A stretch of DNA of 64,000 nucleotides from Pseudomonas mohnii. Its GTDB lineage: Bacteria; Pseudomonadota; Gammaproteobacteria; Pseudomonadales; Pseudomonadaceae. Location: positions 5,316,501-5,380,500 of the forward strand of contig NZ_FNRV01000001.1 in the NCBI RefSeq assembly GCF_900105115.1. The letters are read 5' to 3'. Shown piece after piece: positions 9,921 through 17,834 of this stretch; positions within the stretch are counted from its first letter, which is position 1; every line of letters begins with the position of its first letter. The notes beneath the pieces were generated by a model that worked only from the letters and a program-made list of their open reading frames with translations, was not told the DNA's origin and ran no database searches. The translations under genes and the position numbers were made by a program.

Positions 9921-9952
9921 CCTGCAGGCGCTGACAAGCCAGCGCCTGCAGG
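9921..9952 (+). terminator. Strong hairpin after msrB
   Basis: Perfect 13-bp inverted repeat CCTGCAGGCGCTG-ACAAGC-CAGCGCCTGCAGG. It lacks a T run, so it may act as an mRNA 3'-end stabiliser or Rho-assisted terminator rather than a classic intrinsic one. Confidence 0.65.
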
Positions 9953-9992
9953 TTCGGGTTCTACCGAACGAGCAGCGTCGATTGATTAATTA

Positions 9993-10013
9993 AATTGCAC
10001 GCAATTCAATTGC
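9993..10013. promoter_or_regulatory. Candidate OspR/OhrR operator before gpx-ospR
   Basis: Two overlapping palindromes share the middle arm: AATTGC-AC-GCAATT (9993-10006) and GCAATT-C-AATTGC (10001-10013). The CAATT-N-AATTG core resembles operators of OhrR-type MarR regulators. The site lies 43-63 bases before the gpx start, over the probable promoter (TATGTT at about 10023). Autoregulation of the operon by OspR is inferred. Confidence 0.6.
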
Positions 10014-10055
10014 TCGCTACTTTATGTTCACTTCCCTTCAATCGGTACCTCGAAC

Positions 10056-10541
10056 ATGAGCGATAACCTGCTGAGCATCCCTTGCACCACCATCAAGGGC
10101 GAGCAAAAGACCTTGGCGGATTTCGCCGGTAAAGCCGTGCTGGTGGTCAATACCGCGAGCAAGTGCGGTTTCACGCCTCAGTACAAGGGCCTTGAAGAGC
10201 TGTGGCAGACCTACAAGGATCAAGGCCTGGTCGTGCTGGGCTTTCCCTGCAATCAATTCGGCAAGCAGGAGCCGGGCAACGAAGGAGCGATCAGCGAGTT
10301 CTGCGAGCTCAACTACGGCGTGAGTTTCCCGCTGTTCAAGAAAATCGACGTCAACGGTGCCGGTGCTCACCCACTGTTCGTCCAGTTGAAAAAGCGCGCG
10401 CCGGGCGTGCTCGGCTCTCAGGGCATCAAGTGGAATTTCACCAAGTTCCTGATCGGCAAGGACGGCCAGTTGGTCAAGCGTTTCGCCCCGGCGACCAAGC
10501 CGCAGGACCTGAGCCGCGAGATTGAAGCCTTGCTCAAATGA
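10056..10541 (+). CDS. gpx: Glutathione peroxidase family peroxidase
   Basis: 161 residues of the thioredoxin fold. Reduces hydroperoxides, in bacteria usually with thioredoxin rather than glutathione. The peroxidatic cysteine is in VVNTASKCGFTPQY (Cys about 37), with the tetrad Gln and Trp in FPCNQFGKQEPG (about 67) and KWNFTKFLI (about 127); FPCNQ also holds a probable resolving cysteine. No signal peptide, so cytoplasmic. It overlaps ospR by four bases (ATGA), so regulator and enzyme are translationally coupled. The same pairing occurs in P. aeruginosa. Confidence 0.93.
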   Translation: MSDNLLSIPCTTIKGEQKTLADFAGKAVLVVNTASKCGFTPQYKGLEELWQTYKDQGLVVLGFPCNQFGKQEPGNEGAISEFCELNYGVSFPLFKKIDVNGAGAHPLFVQLKKRAPGVLGSQGIKWNFTKFLIGKDGQLVKRFAPATKPQDLSREIEALLK

Positions 10542-10999
10542 ACAGCTTGTCAGTCGATTCGCTGAATCTCGACAGCCAGCTCTGCTTCAAGCTATACGCC
10601 GCTTCCCGTGCAGTGATTCGTGCTTACAAGCCGATGCTCGATCAGTTGGGTCTGACTTATCCGCAATATCTGGTCATGCTGGTGTTGTGGGAATGGCAGG
10701 AAAAAGCACCCGAACAGCCGACGGTCAAGGCGCTGGGCGAGCGCCTGGCCCTGGATTCGGGCACGCTGACTCCGCTGCTCAAGCGCCTGGAGCAGTTGCA
10801 ACTTGTGCAGCGTCAGCGCTCGGCGCGGGATGAGCGTGAGGTGCACCTGAGCCTGTCGCCAACCGGCCTGGCGCTGCGCGATCGGGTCGGGCCACTGAAG
10901 GCTCGCCTGCTTTGCGACAGCGGTGTGGATCTGGATCGATTGAATCAGCTGCGCGATGGCCTCGATCATCTGTTGGGGCAAATCAAGACACTGTCGTAA
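10538..10999 (+). CDS. ospR: MarR/OhrR-family peroxide-sensing repressor OspR
   Basis: 153 residues with a MarR winged helix: [15 protein letters not shown] (about 39-53), recognition region [24 protein letters not shown] (about 62-85), and wing [15 protein letters not shown]. The N-terminal redox cysteine of the family is Cys16 (SQLCFKLY) and a second cysteine is at 126. Their spacing of 110 equals that of the Cys24/Cys134 pair I recall for P. aeruginosa OspR. The first codon overlaps the gpx stop. The last 17 bases overlap the convergent sagS gene. It probably represses its own operon through the palindromes at 9993-10013. Confidence 0.88.
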   Translation: MNSLSVDSLNLDSQLCFKLYAASRAVIRAYKPMLDQLGLTYPQYLVMLVLWEWQEKAPEQPTVKALGERLALDSGTLTPLLKRLEQLQLVQRQRSARDEREVHLSLSPTGLALRDRVGPLKARLLCDSGVDLDRLNQLRDGLDHLLGQIKTLS

Positions 11000-13346
11000 G
11001 GGGGATCCACACGTCGAGCAAGGCAGCCAGTTCTTCCCGGCTGAAGGGTTTGGCCAGGTAGTCGCTCATACCTGCAGCACGACATCGTTCGCGTTCCTCG
11101 GACATGGCGTTGGCGGTCAGGGCGACGATGGGAAGTTGTGGCCAGCGTCCGCTGCGGCGGATTTGCCGGCTGGCTTCATAGCCATCCATCACCGGCATGT
11201 TGCAGTCCATCAGCACCAGATCGAATTCCTTGTACTCCAGTTGATCCAGCGCCTCGGCACCGTGGGCAGCGACGGTGACATCGCAGCCGAGTTTCCCGAG
11301 CATGCCTTTGGCCACCAGTTGGTTGACCGGGTTGTCCTCAACCAGCAGCACCCGTCCGCGTCGTTGCGGTGAGTGGGTGTTGATATGGGGGGCATTGACG
11401 ATGCTGGTATCCGGTTGAAGGATTCGTCGTAAGGTCTGGTGCAGTGCGTTGCGTGCCAAGGGGCGTGCCTGTTGTTGCAGGGGGGCGAGGGCGCTGACCT
11501 GATCGCTGGGCATGAAACTGCCGTAAGCGGTCACCAGCAAAATTGGCGCGGTGAAAGTGGGACGCAGGTTGAACAGGCATTCGGGGCAATCGGTAATCAG
11601 CACATCGGGCGCCAATCCGGTCAATGGGTCATCGATGGCGCACTGATGATATTCAACCCCCCATCCTGGCAACAAGCTGCCGAGCAATTCCGCCAAACCG
11701 CTGCTGGCCGCAGTGATTGCAACCACTCTGCCTTGCAGCGCCGGGATGGCGAGTGCCCGGGTGTGACGGGGGAGTGGCAATTCTGCGCAGAACTGGCTGC
11801 CGAAACCCGCTTCCGAACTGATGGTGAGGCGGCCCTGCATGGCTTCGCAGAGATTGTAGGTCAGGGCCAGCCCCAACCCGGTGCCGCCAAATTGCCGGGT
11901 GATGCCGGCACCGGCTTGAGTGAAGGGCTGGAAAATCTTGACTTGTGCGTCCTGCGGGATACCGATGCCCGTATCGCAGACCTCGATTCTGACGCCGTCG
12001 TCAGAGGTCGACAGACGCACATCGACGCGGCCGAATCGGGTGAATTTGAGCGCATTGGACAGCAAGTTGCTGACGATTTGCCGGACCCGGGTCGGATCGC
12101 CGAGCACCAGCGCCGGAAACTGCGGTTCGATCAGGCAGGTCAGTTCGACACTCGGCGCGGCGTTCTGCGACAGCAGGTTGGCGGTGTCTTCGATCAGCGA
12201 GGCGAGGTCGAACGGGATGTGTTCGAGTTCCAACTGACCGGCATCGAACTTCGACAGATCAAGGATATCGTTGAGCAACTCCACCAAAACCTTGCCCGAG
12301 TCATGGGCGATGGACAGTTGTTGCTGTTGCTCGGGATTCAACGGGCCATCGAGGGACAGCGCGATCATTCCCAGCAGGCCATTGAGGGGCGTGCGAATTT
12401 CATGACTCATGTTGGCCAGGAACGCCGAGCGTGCTTCAGCCATGTCCAGGGCAGTGCTGCGAGCGGTTTCCAGTTCCTGGTTGGACTGGCTGAGCCGCGC
12501 ATTGATCGCCTTGAGTTCCGCCGTGCGGGCCGAGACGATGTTTTCCAATTGGCCGAGATAGTCGGTCAGGCGGTTTTCGGCGTTGCGCCGCTGCTGGATT
12601 TCGGTGGCGACATTTTCAAACTGCTGGTTGGCCACTTTCACCAGTACGCCGATTTCATCGTCGGCGTGCCCCGCCGGACATTCCAGTGACGTCGGCTCCA
12701 TACTGCGCGAATCGCGGCCACTGAGTTCGTGGATCAGGCGCACCAATGGTTTGGTCAGCATCACGTAGAACAGCGCCAGCAGGATGCCCGACAGGATCAG
12801 ACTGCGGGCGAAGCCATTAAGCAGGGTCACCTCGGCCCGACGCAGGAAACGGTAGCCGAAGGAGTAAGTGTCGACGTCCAGTTGCAGCGTGCCAAGGGAT
12901 TCGTTCGGCAAGTGATCCAGATACAAGCGGTCTTCGAACTGGCGATCGGCACCAAACAGGAAGTCGCTGAGCACCCGATAGCCGCTTTGCAAGCCCGGGC
13001 GTTTGACGTTGGCCAGCACGTTGCCGTTGTTGTCCGTCAGTTTCGCGCCGATGATTGCGGGTGAGCGCAGCAGGCCCAGTGTCAGTTCCTGAGCCAGTTC
13101 GGCATCAATGTTATAGGCGATGCGGGACGCGGGGTTGTGGCTGATTTCCAGTAAAGACTGTATTTCGCGGTTGATGGAAGCGTCTTCACTGGCATAATCG
13201 ATGCCTATTTGCAGCAGGCTGAGCAGCATGCCCAGAATGAAACCGACCAGCACGGTAAGCCGCGCCTGTTTGTAAGACAGTCGGTTGGTGAATTTAATGT
13301 CCATGGGGTGTTGAACCACTTCCGTTTCCCTTCGCTGCTCAAGCAT
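10983..13346 (-). CDS. sagS: Hybrid sensor histidine kinase SagS
   Basis: 787 residues. Inner-membrane sensor with TM1 at about 30-50, an extracytoplasmic domain of about 130 residues, TM2 at about 180-198, a linker/coiled coil (about 200-300), HisKA SHEIRTPLNG (His315), HATPase with DTGIGIP and GGTGLGLAL, a degenerate middle region, and a C-terminal REC with VEDNPVNQ and phospho-acceptor Asp714 in LMDCNMPVMDG. Domain order, length and position beside ospR match P. aeruginosa SagS, which controls attachment and biofilm antibiotic tolerance through HptB and BfiSR. An alternative ATG at 13304 gives 773 residues; neither start has a clear ribosome-binding site. Confidence 0.85.
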   Translation of the reverse strand: MLEQRRETEVVQHPMDIKFTNRLSYKQARLTVLVGFILGMLLSLLQIGIDYASEDASINREIQSLLEISHNPASRIAYNIDAELAQELTLGLLRSPAIIGAKLTDNNGNVLANVKRPGLQSGYRVLSDFLFGADRQFEDRLYLDHLPNESLGTLQLDVDTYSFGYRFLRRAEVTLLNGFARSLILSGILLALFYVMLTKPLVRLIHELSGRDSRSMEPTSLECPAGHADDEIGVLVKVANQQFENVATEIQQRRNAENRLTDYLGQLENIVSARTAELKAINARLSQSNQELETARSTALDMAEARSAFLANMSHEIRTPLNGLLGMIALSLDGPLNPEQQQQLSIAHDSGKVLVELLNDILDLSKFDAGQLELEHIPFDLASLIEDTANLLSQNAAPSVELTCLIEPQFPALVLGDPTRVRQIVSNLLSNALKFTRFGRVDVRLSTSDDGVRIEVCDTGIGIPQDAQVKIFQPFTQAGAGITRQFGGTGLGLALTYNLCEAMQGRLTISSEAGFGSQFCAELPLPRHTRALAIPALQGRVVAITAASSGLAELLGSLLPGWGVEYHQCAIDDPLTGLAPDVLITDCPECLFNLRPTFTAPILLVTAYGSFMPSDQVSALAPLQQQARPLARNALHQTLRRILQPDTSIVNAPHINTHSPQRRGRVLLVEDNPVNQLVAKGMLGKLGCDVTVAAHGAEALDQLEYKEFDLVLMDCNMPVMDGYEASRQIRRSGRWPQLPIVALTANAMSEERERCRAAGMSDYLAKPFSREELAALLDVWIPLTTVS

Positions 13347-13470
13347 AGTCGATCATGCATGGATTCCGATGTGCCTGGCGAGCCCTTGCACACGGGGCTA
13401 ACCGCTCATCGACCACCATGTTTCGTCGCTGTATCGCCATCATTACTGTGAACGTGCCCGAGGAAAAGAC

Positions 13471-14361
13471 GTGGATTCCCGATTGAATGCTTTTCTTGAA
13501 CGCGCCGATGCCGTTCTGGCTCGTATCGAGCCACTGTTGCCCACCCCTCGGCATGCCATCGACTGGACTCAGAGCCTGGCGGCGCGCTGGCAGCGTGAGG
13601 GTCGCAGCGGCTTTCTGTTGCCCCTGGAAGTCAGTCTCGACATGCGTCTTTCCGACCTGATAGGCGTCGATCGCCAAGTGGAGCAACTGGGGCGCAATAC
13701 CCAACAGTTCCTTGATGGCATGCCGGCCAACCACGCATTGCTCTGGGGCTCGCGCGGTACCGGTAAATCCTCGCTGATTCGCGCCTTGCTGGCCGAGCAC
13801 GCCAAGGCGGGTTTGCGTCTGATCGAAATCGAGCGCGATCACCTGGCCGATTTGCCGCGAGTCGTCGAACAAATCGCCAAACTGCCGCAACGTTTCGTGT
13901 TGTTCTGCGATGACCTGTCGTTCGAGTCGGGCGAAGGTGATTACCGCGTACTAAAGAGCGTACTCGACGGTTCGCTTGAGCAGGCACCGGATAATGTTTT
14001 GCTATACGCCACGTCCAACCGTCGCCACCTGGTGCCGGAAAAGGAAAGCGATAACGAAAACTGGAAGCGAGTCGACGGCGAACTGCATCCCAGCGAGGCG
14101 GTGGAAGACAAGATCGCGCTCTCGGACCGCTTCGGACTGTGGCTGTCGTTCTATCCGTTCACCCAGGAGCATTTCCTCAACGTGGTCGAACACTGGATCG
14201 GCCAACTGGCGGACAAGGCCGGCCTCAAGTGGCAACGCGACGAGCAACTGGACATCCTTGCGGTGCGTTGGGCCACCGGGCGCGGTAATCGTAACGGACG
14301 TTGCGCGTATCAATTTGCCCGCTATTGGGTTGGGCTGAAACTGTTGGAGCACAAGGCATGA
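13471..14361 (+). CDS. DUF815-family AAA+ ATPase
   Basis: 296 residues from a GTG codon with AGGAAA upstream. N-terminal helical part (1-75), then a P-loop ATPase: Walker A LLWGSRGTGKSSLIR (about 92), Walker B FVLFCDDLSFE (about 147), sensor-1-like VLLYATSNRRHLVPE (about 175) and the sensor-2 region ATGRGNRNGRCAYQFARYW near the C-terminus. The cellular role of DUF815 proteins is not established. It overlaps the next gene (msrC) by four bases, so the two are cotranslated, and it is divergent from sagS as in P. aeruginosa. Confidence 0.85.
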   Translation: MDSRLNAFLERADAVLARIEPLLPTPRHAIDWTQSLAARWQREGRSGFLLPLEVSLDMRLSDLIGVDRQVEQLGRNTQQFLDGMPANHALLWGSRGTGKSSLIRALLAEHAKAGLRLIEIERDHLADLPRVVEQIAKLPQRFVLFCDDLSFESGEGDYRVLKSVLDGSLEQAPDNVLLYATSNRRHLVPEKESDNENWKRVDGELHPSEAVEDKIALSDRFGLWLSFYPFTQEHFLNVVEHWIGQLADKAGLKWQRDEQLDILAVRWATGRGNRNGRCAYQFARYWVGLKLLEHKA

Positions 14362-14840
14362 TCGATATACACAAGAGCGGCCAGGGCCTCGAAGGCTATG
14401 GCATGCTGCACGCGCAGCTTGAGTCGTTGCTGGCGGACGAGCGGGACTTCATCGCCAATGCCGCACAGTTTTCGGCCTTCCTGTTCAATCAGCTCGATGA
14501 CCTGAACTGGGCCGGCTTCTATCTCAATCGCAATGAAGAGCTGGTGCTGGGCCCGTTTCAGGGGCAGATCGCTTGCGTGCGGATCCCGTTCGGCCGCGGC
14601 GTTTGCGGAACAGCGGCAGCGACCTTGCAGAGTCAACGGGTCGAAGACGTGCATGCGTTTGCAGGGCATATCGCCTGTGACAGCGCATCGAACAGCGAAC
14701 TGGTCGTGCCGCTGGTCAAGGACGGTCGTTTGATCGGCGTACTGGACCTCGACAGCCCGAAACTGGCGCGTTTCACCGCAGAGGATCAGGCCGGCATCGA
14801 GCAACTGGCAGCGATTTTCCTGCGCCTGACCGATTGCTGA
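14358..14840 (+). CDS. msrC: Free methionine-(R)-sulfoxide reductase (GAF-domain fRMsr)
   Basis: 160 residues consisting of one GAF domain. Reduces free methionine-R-sulfoxide, complementing MsrB, which acts on protein-bound methionine. Family cysteines are present in IACVRIPFGRGVCGTAA (about residues 75-85) and HIACDSASNSELVVP (about 110). WAGFYL and GVLDLDSP are further signatures. The ATG overlaps the stop of the DUF815 ATPase gene (ATGA), which settles the start although the frame extends upstream. Its stop abuts the convergent HD-GYP gene with no spacer. Confidence 0.92.
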   Translation: MIDIHKSGQGLEGYGMLHAQLESLLADERDFIANAAQFSAFLFNQLDDLNWAGFYLNRNEELVLGPFQGQIACVRIPFGRGVCGTAAATLQSQRVEDVHAFAGHIACDSASNSELVVPLVKDGRLIGVLDLDSPKLARFTAEDQAGIEQLAAIFLRLTDC

Positions 14841-17786
14841 TCAAACCCGCAAGCCTGCCTTGATCAGCAGGCTTGACGCATCGACCGCATCGATTTGCCG
14901 TGGGTTAAGAAAACGCTCGGCGTACCGCAGATAGATGTGGTCGTTGATGAACAACCCGAATAATTCCGGATCGAGGTGAGCGTCCCGGCACATGTTGGCC
15001 ATGATGCCCAGCGCTTCGCTCAGGGATTTGGCTTTCTTGTAGGGGCGGTCGGCAGCGGTCAGCGCCTCGAAAATATCGGCAATCGCCATCATCCGCGCCG
15101 GCAGGCTCATGTCTTCGCGCTTCAAGCGTTTGGGATAACCGGTGCCGTCCATTTTTTCATGATGGCCTCCGGCGATTTCCGGAACGTTGCGCAGGTGGCC
15201 GGGGAAGGGCAGGTGGTTGAGCATCAGGATCGTCTGCACCATGTGATGATTGATGATGTAGCGCTCTTCGTTCGTCAGGGTGCCTCGGGTAATGCTCAGG
15301 TTGTAGAGCTCGCCGCGATTGTATTTGTAGCGCGGCACATCGAGCTTGAATCCCAAGGGATTGTCCGGGCCAATGAGTTCGGCGTCGATGCGTTCGAACA
15401 AATGCTCGGGTTTGTCCGCCAGCAGCGGCTCGCTGACCGGCAATGTCGGTGCCGGGGTGCGTTCCTGCCGCCGGTTCTCTTCCCAGGAAACGCCCAACCG
15501 GTCATCCAGGGTTCGGGTCCAGGTGCGTTGTCCAATGCTGCGTAGTCGTTGCAGGTCGGCTTCTGCCATCGCTTCACCGCCAAGGTTGCACCGGGCAATA
15601 AAGGCGAAATCATCATCGAGCGCCGTCAGCGTGGCATCGCGCAATAGCGACAGGTCTTGCTCGTCCCCCCCCATTGCAACGGCTTGCCAATAGCGGACCC
15701 AGGCATCACGCTTGAGCACTTCGAAACGGGTGCGGATTTCGTGGATGCGGTCGTTCAACGTTTCCAGTTTCGTGGCTTTATCGACGACGTATTCAGGTGT
15801 GGTGACCTTGCCACAGTCATGCAACCAGGCTGCAATGTGCAGCGCCTCCCATTCATCCTCGGTGGGGCGATAACCGCTGAAGGCTGGATCCTGACTGGCC
15901 GCGGCAGCCTGGGCAATCATCAGTGCCAGGGCCGGTACTCGCTGGCAATGCCCTCCGGTGTAGGGGCTTTTGGCGTCAATCGCGCCGGCTAGCAGTTTAA
16001 TGAAGGCATCCAGCAGGTTTTTTTGTCGGGCTTGCAGGCGCTGGCTTTCAATACTCACGGCTGCCGCACCGGACACTGCCTGCAGAAACGCGATACGGTC
16101 GGGCCGGAGTTTTTCCAAGTCACTCTGGTTACCGCTGTCGGCCAATAAAAACACCAGCAGGCCCACGGTTTCGTTATGACGATTGTGCAAGCGGATACCG
16201 ATCAGATGAACCCGAGGGCAAGCCAGTGCGAGCAACACTTTTTGCAAATCCCCCGCCTGTTCGAAGCCGAAATGGCTGACGACATTGTCGGCGGTCGAAA
16301 GCTGTTGCATCCAGGCTGGAGTTTTCGGGTCTTGAAGATCATGCCCGTGGATATCGAATGACGACAGCGTTTCAGCGGTGTCATTGATGACCAGACCCTG
16401 GGGCTCCATGCGATCACCGTCTCCTTCGCGCAGGTAAATCAGACCGGCCTGGGCCTGGCCGATTTTCACGGTTTCAAATAACACCCGCTCCATCAGCGGC
16501 GCAAAACGGGTCTCGGCGCTCAGGCTGTCGGTGATCTGGAAGAAGCTTGCCAGCGTTTCTTTCATGCGCGCCATCGACACGCTCAGTTGATCGACTTCCA
16601 GCACCGGGGAGCGACGGGAAACCGGGAAATTGAAGTCGAAGCTGCGAATCGCATCCGCTTCCTGTACCAACGCGCGCAGGGGTTTGACCAACACCCTCGA
16701 CGTCAGCCAACCCAGAGGAACGCACAACAGTAGTGTCGCCAGAGTAATCAGCGCACCTTGCCAGCGCATGCGGTAGGCATCGGTCAGCAATTCGTCTTCC
16801 GGCACCAGCAGTGCCAACTGCAGACCTTGGGGACCGCCTTCCTGCATGTTGCTGCGGGCCACGATCCATTGGCGACCGCCGACATTCAAACGATTGCCCG
16901 CGGGGGGGCTGTTGAGCAGAGCGCCGAGGCTGGGGCTCAGGTCGGCGGCCTTGATCAGACGCGCCGTTTGGTCGTCGACGATCAGACGACTGCTGTCGGG
17001 ATACGCGATGGCATTGCCTTGGGCATCGAACAGCACGATCTCGGTGGCGGGCGTCACTACATGTTTGGCCAGGGTGGCGCTGAGTTCCTCCAGGGTCAGG
17101 TCGGCGCCCATCACGGCATGGTCGCCGCTGCGCAGGGCCAGCGTGGTGCCGACGTTGTGGGTAGAGAAAAAAACATAGGGTTCGGTGGTGATCTGGGTGC
17201 TGTCGCGGCTGGCGCTGGAAAACCAGGCGCGGCTACGTGGGTCGTAGGTGTCGACGGGGTCTTCGTGACGACCGATGAAGGTCAGGTCCTGATCGAAAAA
17301 CAACGATTGGGAATGAGCCTGACCGCGGGTGTCTCTCTCGATGCTCCACACTTGGTAAGCCGCTGCTTCCGGGGCGTTGAGCAGCGTTTTCAGCTGAGGG
17401 GCGCGCAGCGGGCGAACCATGAAAAAATCACCATTGCCATAGCCCAGATACAGGGATGCCAGATCCGGGTTATCCCGCAGCGACTGACTGAAGGGTTTGA
17501 GCAGCGCCAGGCGTTGCTGAAGGTCGGAACCTTGCACGGCGGGGTTGAGCACCAACAAGCTGAGCAGATGGCGAATCGGCTCGTAGGTAGCCTGCAGATC
17601 CAGGCGGACATCCTGCTCGATGCGATTGAAGAGCTTTTCGCTGCTGGAAAGAATGATCTGCGTGGTTTGACGGTAATTGAAAATGCCCAACACCACCCCG
17701 GTCAGCAACAACAGCAGGGTGAACATCACACTGATATGAACGTGCAGGGGAAACCGCCGTTGATCCGGGCGCAGTGGGTTGGGCAT
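14841..17786 (-). CDS. Membrane HD-GYP c-di-GMP phosphodiesterase with Cache, HAMP and GAF-like domains
   Basis: 981 residues from MPNPLRPDQRRF (GGAG ribosome-binding site). Order: TM1 (about 18-37), extracytoplasmic double-Cache-like domain (about 45-340), TM2 (about 350-370), HAMP (about 375-425), GAF-like domain (about 440-590), HD-GYP (about 605-965). Catalytic motifs are intact: HDCGK, NHHMVQ, GGHHEKMDGTGYP, ADIFEALTAADRPYK. HDCGK and GTGYP lie about 225 residues apart instead of about 70, because of an insertion of about 150 residues. It should hydrolyse c-di-GMP in response to an external ligand. It starts 48 bases after the rocS2-like stop in the same direction, so cotranscription is likely. 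Confidence 0.88.
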   Translation of the reverse strand: MPNPLRPDQRRFPLHVHISVMFTLLLLLTGVVLGIFNYRQTTQIILSSSEKLFNRIEQDVRLDLQATYEPIRHLLSLLVLNPAVQGSDLQQRLALLKPFSQSLRDNPDLASLYLGYGNGDFFMVRPLRAPQLKTLLNAPEAAAYQVWSIERDTRGQAHSQSLFFDQDLTFIGRHEDPVDTYDPRSRAWFSSASRDSTQITTEPYVFFSTHNVGTTLALRSGDHAVMGADLTLEELSATLAKHVVTPATEIVLFDAQGNAIAYPDSSRLIVDDQTARLIKAADLSPSLGALLNSPPAGNRLNVGGRQWIVARSNMQEGGPQGLQLALLVPEDELLTDAYRMRWQGALITLATLLLCVPLGWLTSRVLVKPLRALVQEADAIRSFDFNFPVSRRSPVLEVDQLSVSMARMKETLASFFQITDSLSAETRFAPLMERVLFETVKIGQAQAGLIYLREGDGDRMEPQGLVINDTAETLSSFDIHGHDLQDPKTPAWMQQLSTADNVVSHFGFEQAGDLQKVLLALACPRVHLIGIRLHNRHNETVGLLVFLLADSGNQSDLEKLRPDRIAFLQAVSGAAAVSIESQRLQARQKNLLDAFIKLLAGAIDAKSPYTGGHCQRVPALALMIAQAAAASQDPAFSGYRPTEDEWEALHIAAWLHDCGKVTTPEYVVDKATKLETLNDRIHEIRTRFEVLKRDAWVRYWQAVAMGGDEQDLSLLRDATLTALDDDFAFIARCNLGGEAMAEADLQRLRSIGQRTWTRTLDDRLGVSWEENRRQERTPAPTLPVSEPLLADKPEHLFERIDAELIGPDNPLGFKLDVPRYKYNRGELYNLSITRGTLTNEERYIINHHMVQTILMLNHLPFPGHLRNVPEIAGGHHEKMDGTGYPKRLKREDMSLPARMMAIADIFEALTAADRPYKKAKSLSEALGIMANMCRDAHLDPELFGLFINDHIYLRYAERFLNPRQIDAVDASSLLIKAGLRV

Positions 17787-17834
17787 GCAGTTCACTCCAT
17801 GATGGTTAACGCACTGCTCAGCGTCCAAGCATAG

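Noticed and set aside
16758..17834. 358-codon plus-strand open frame
   Set aside because: Antisense shadow of the HD-GYP protein's Cache region.
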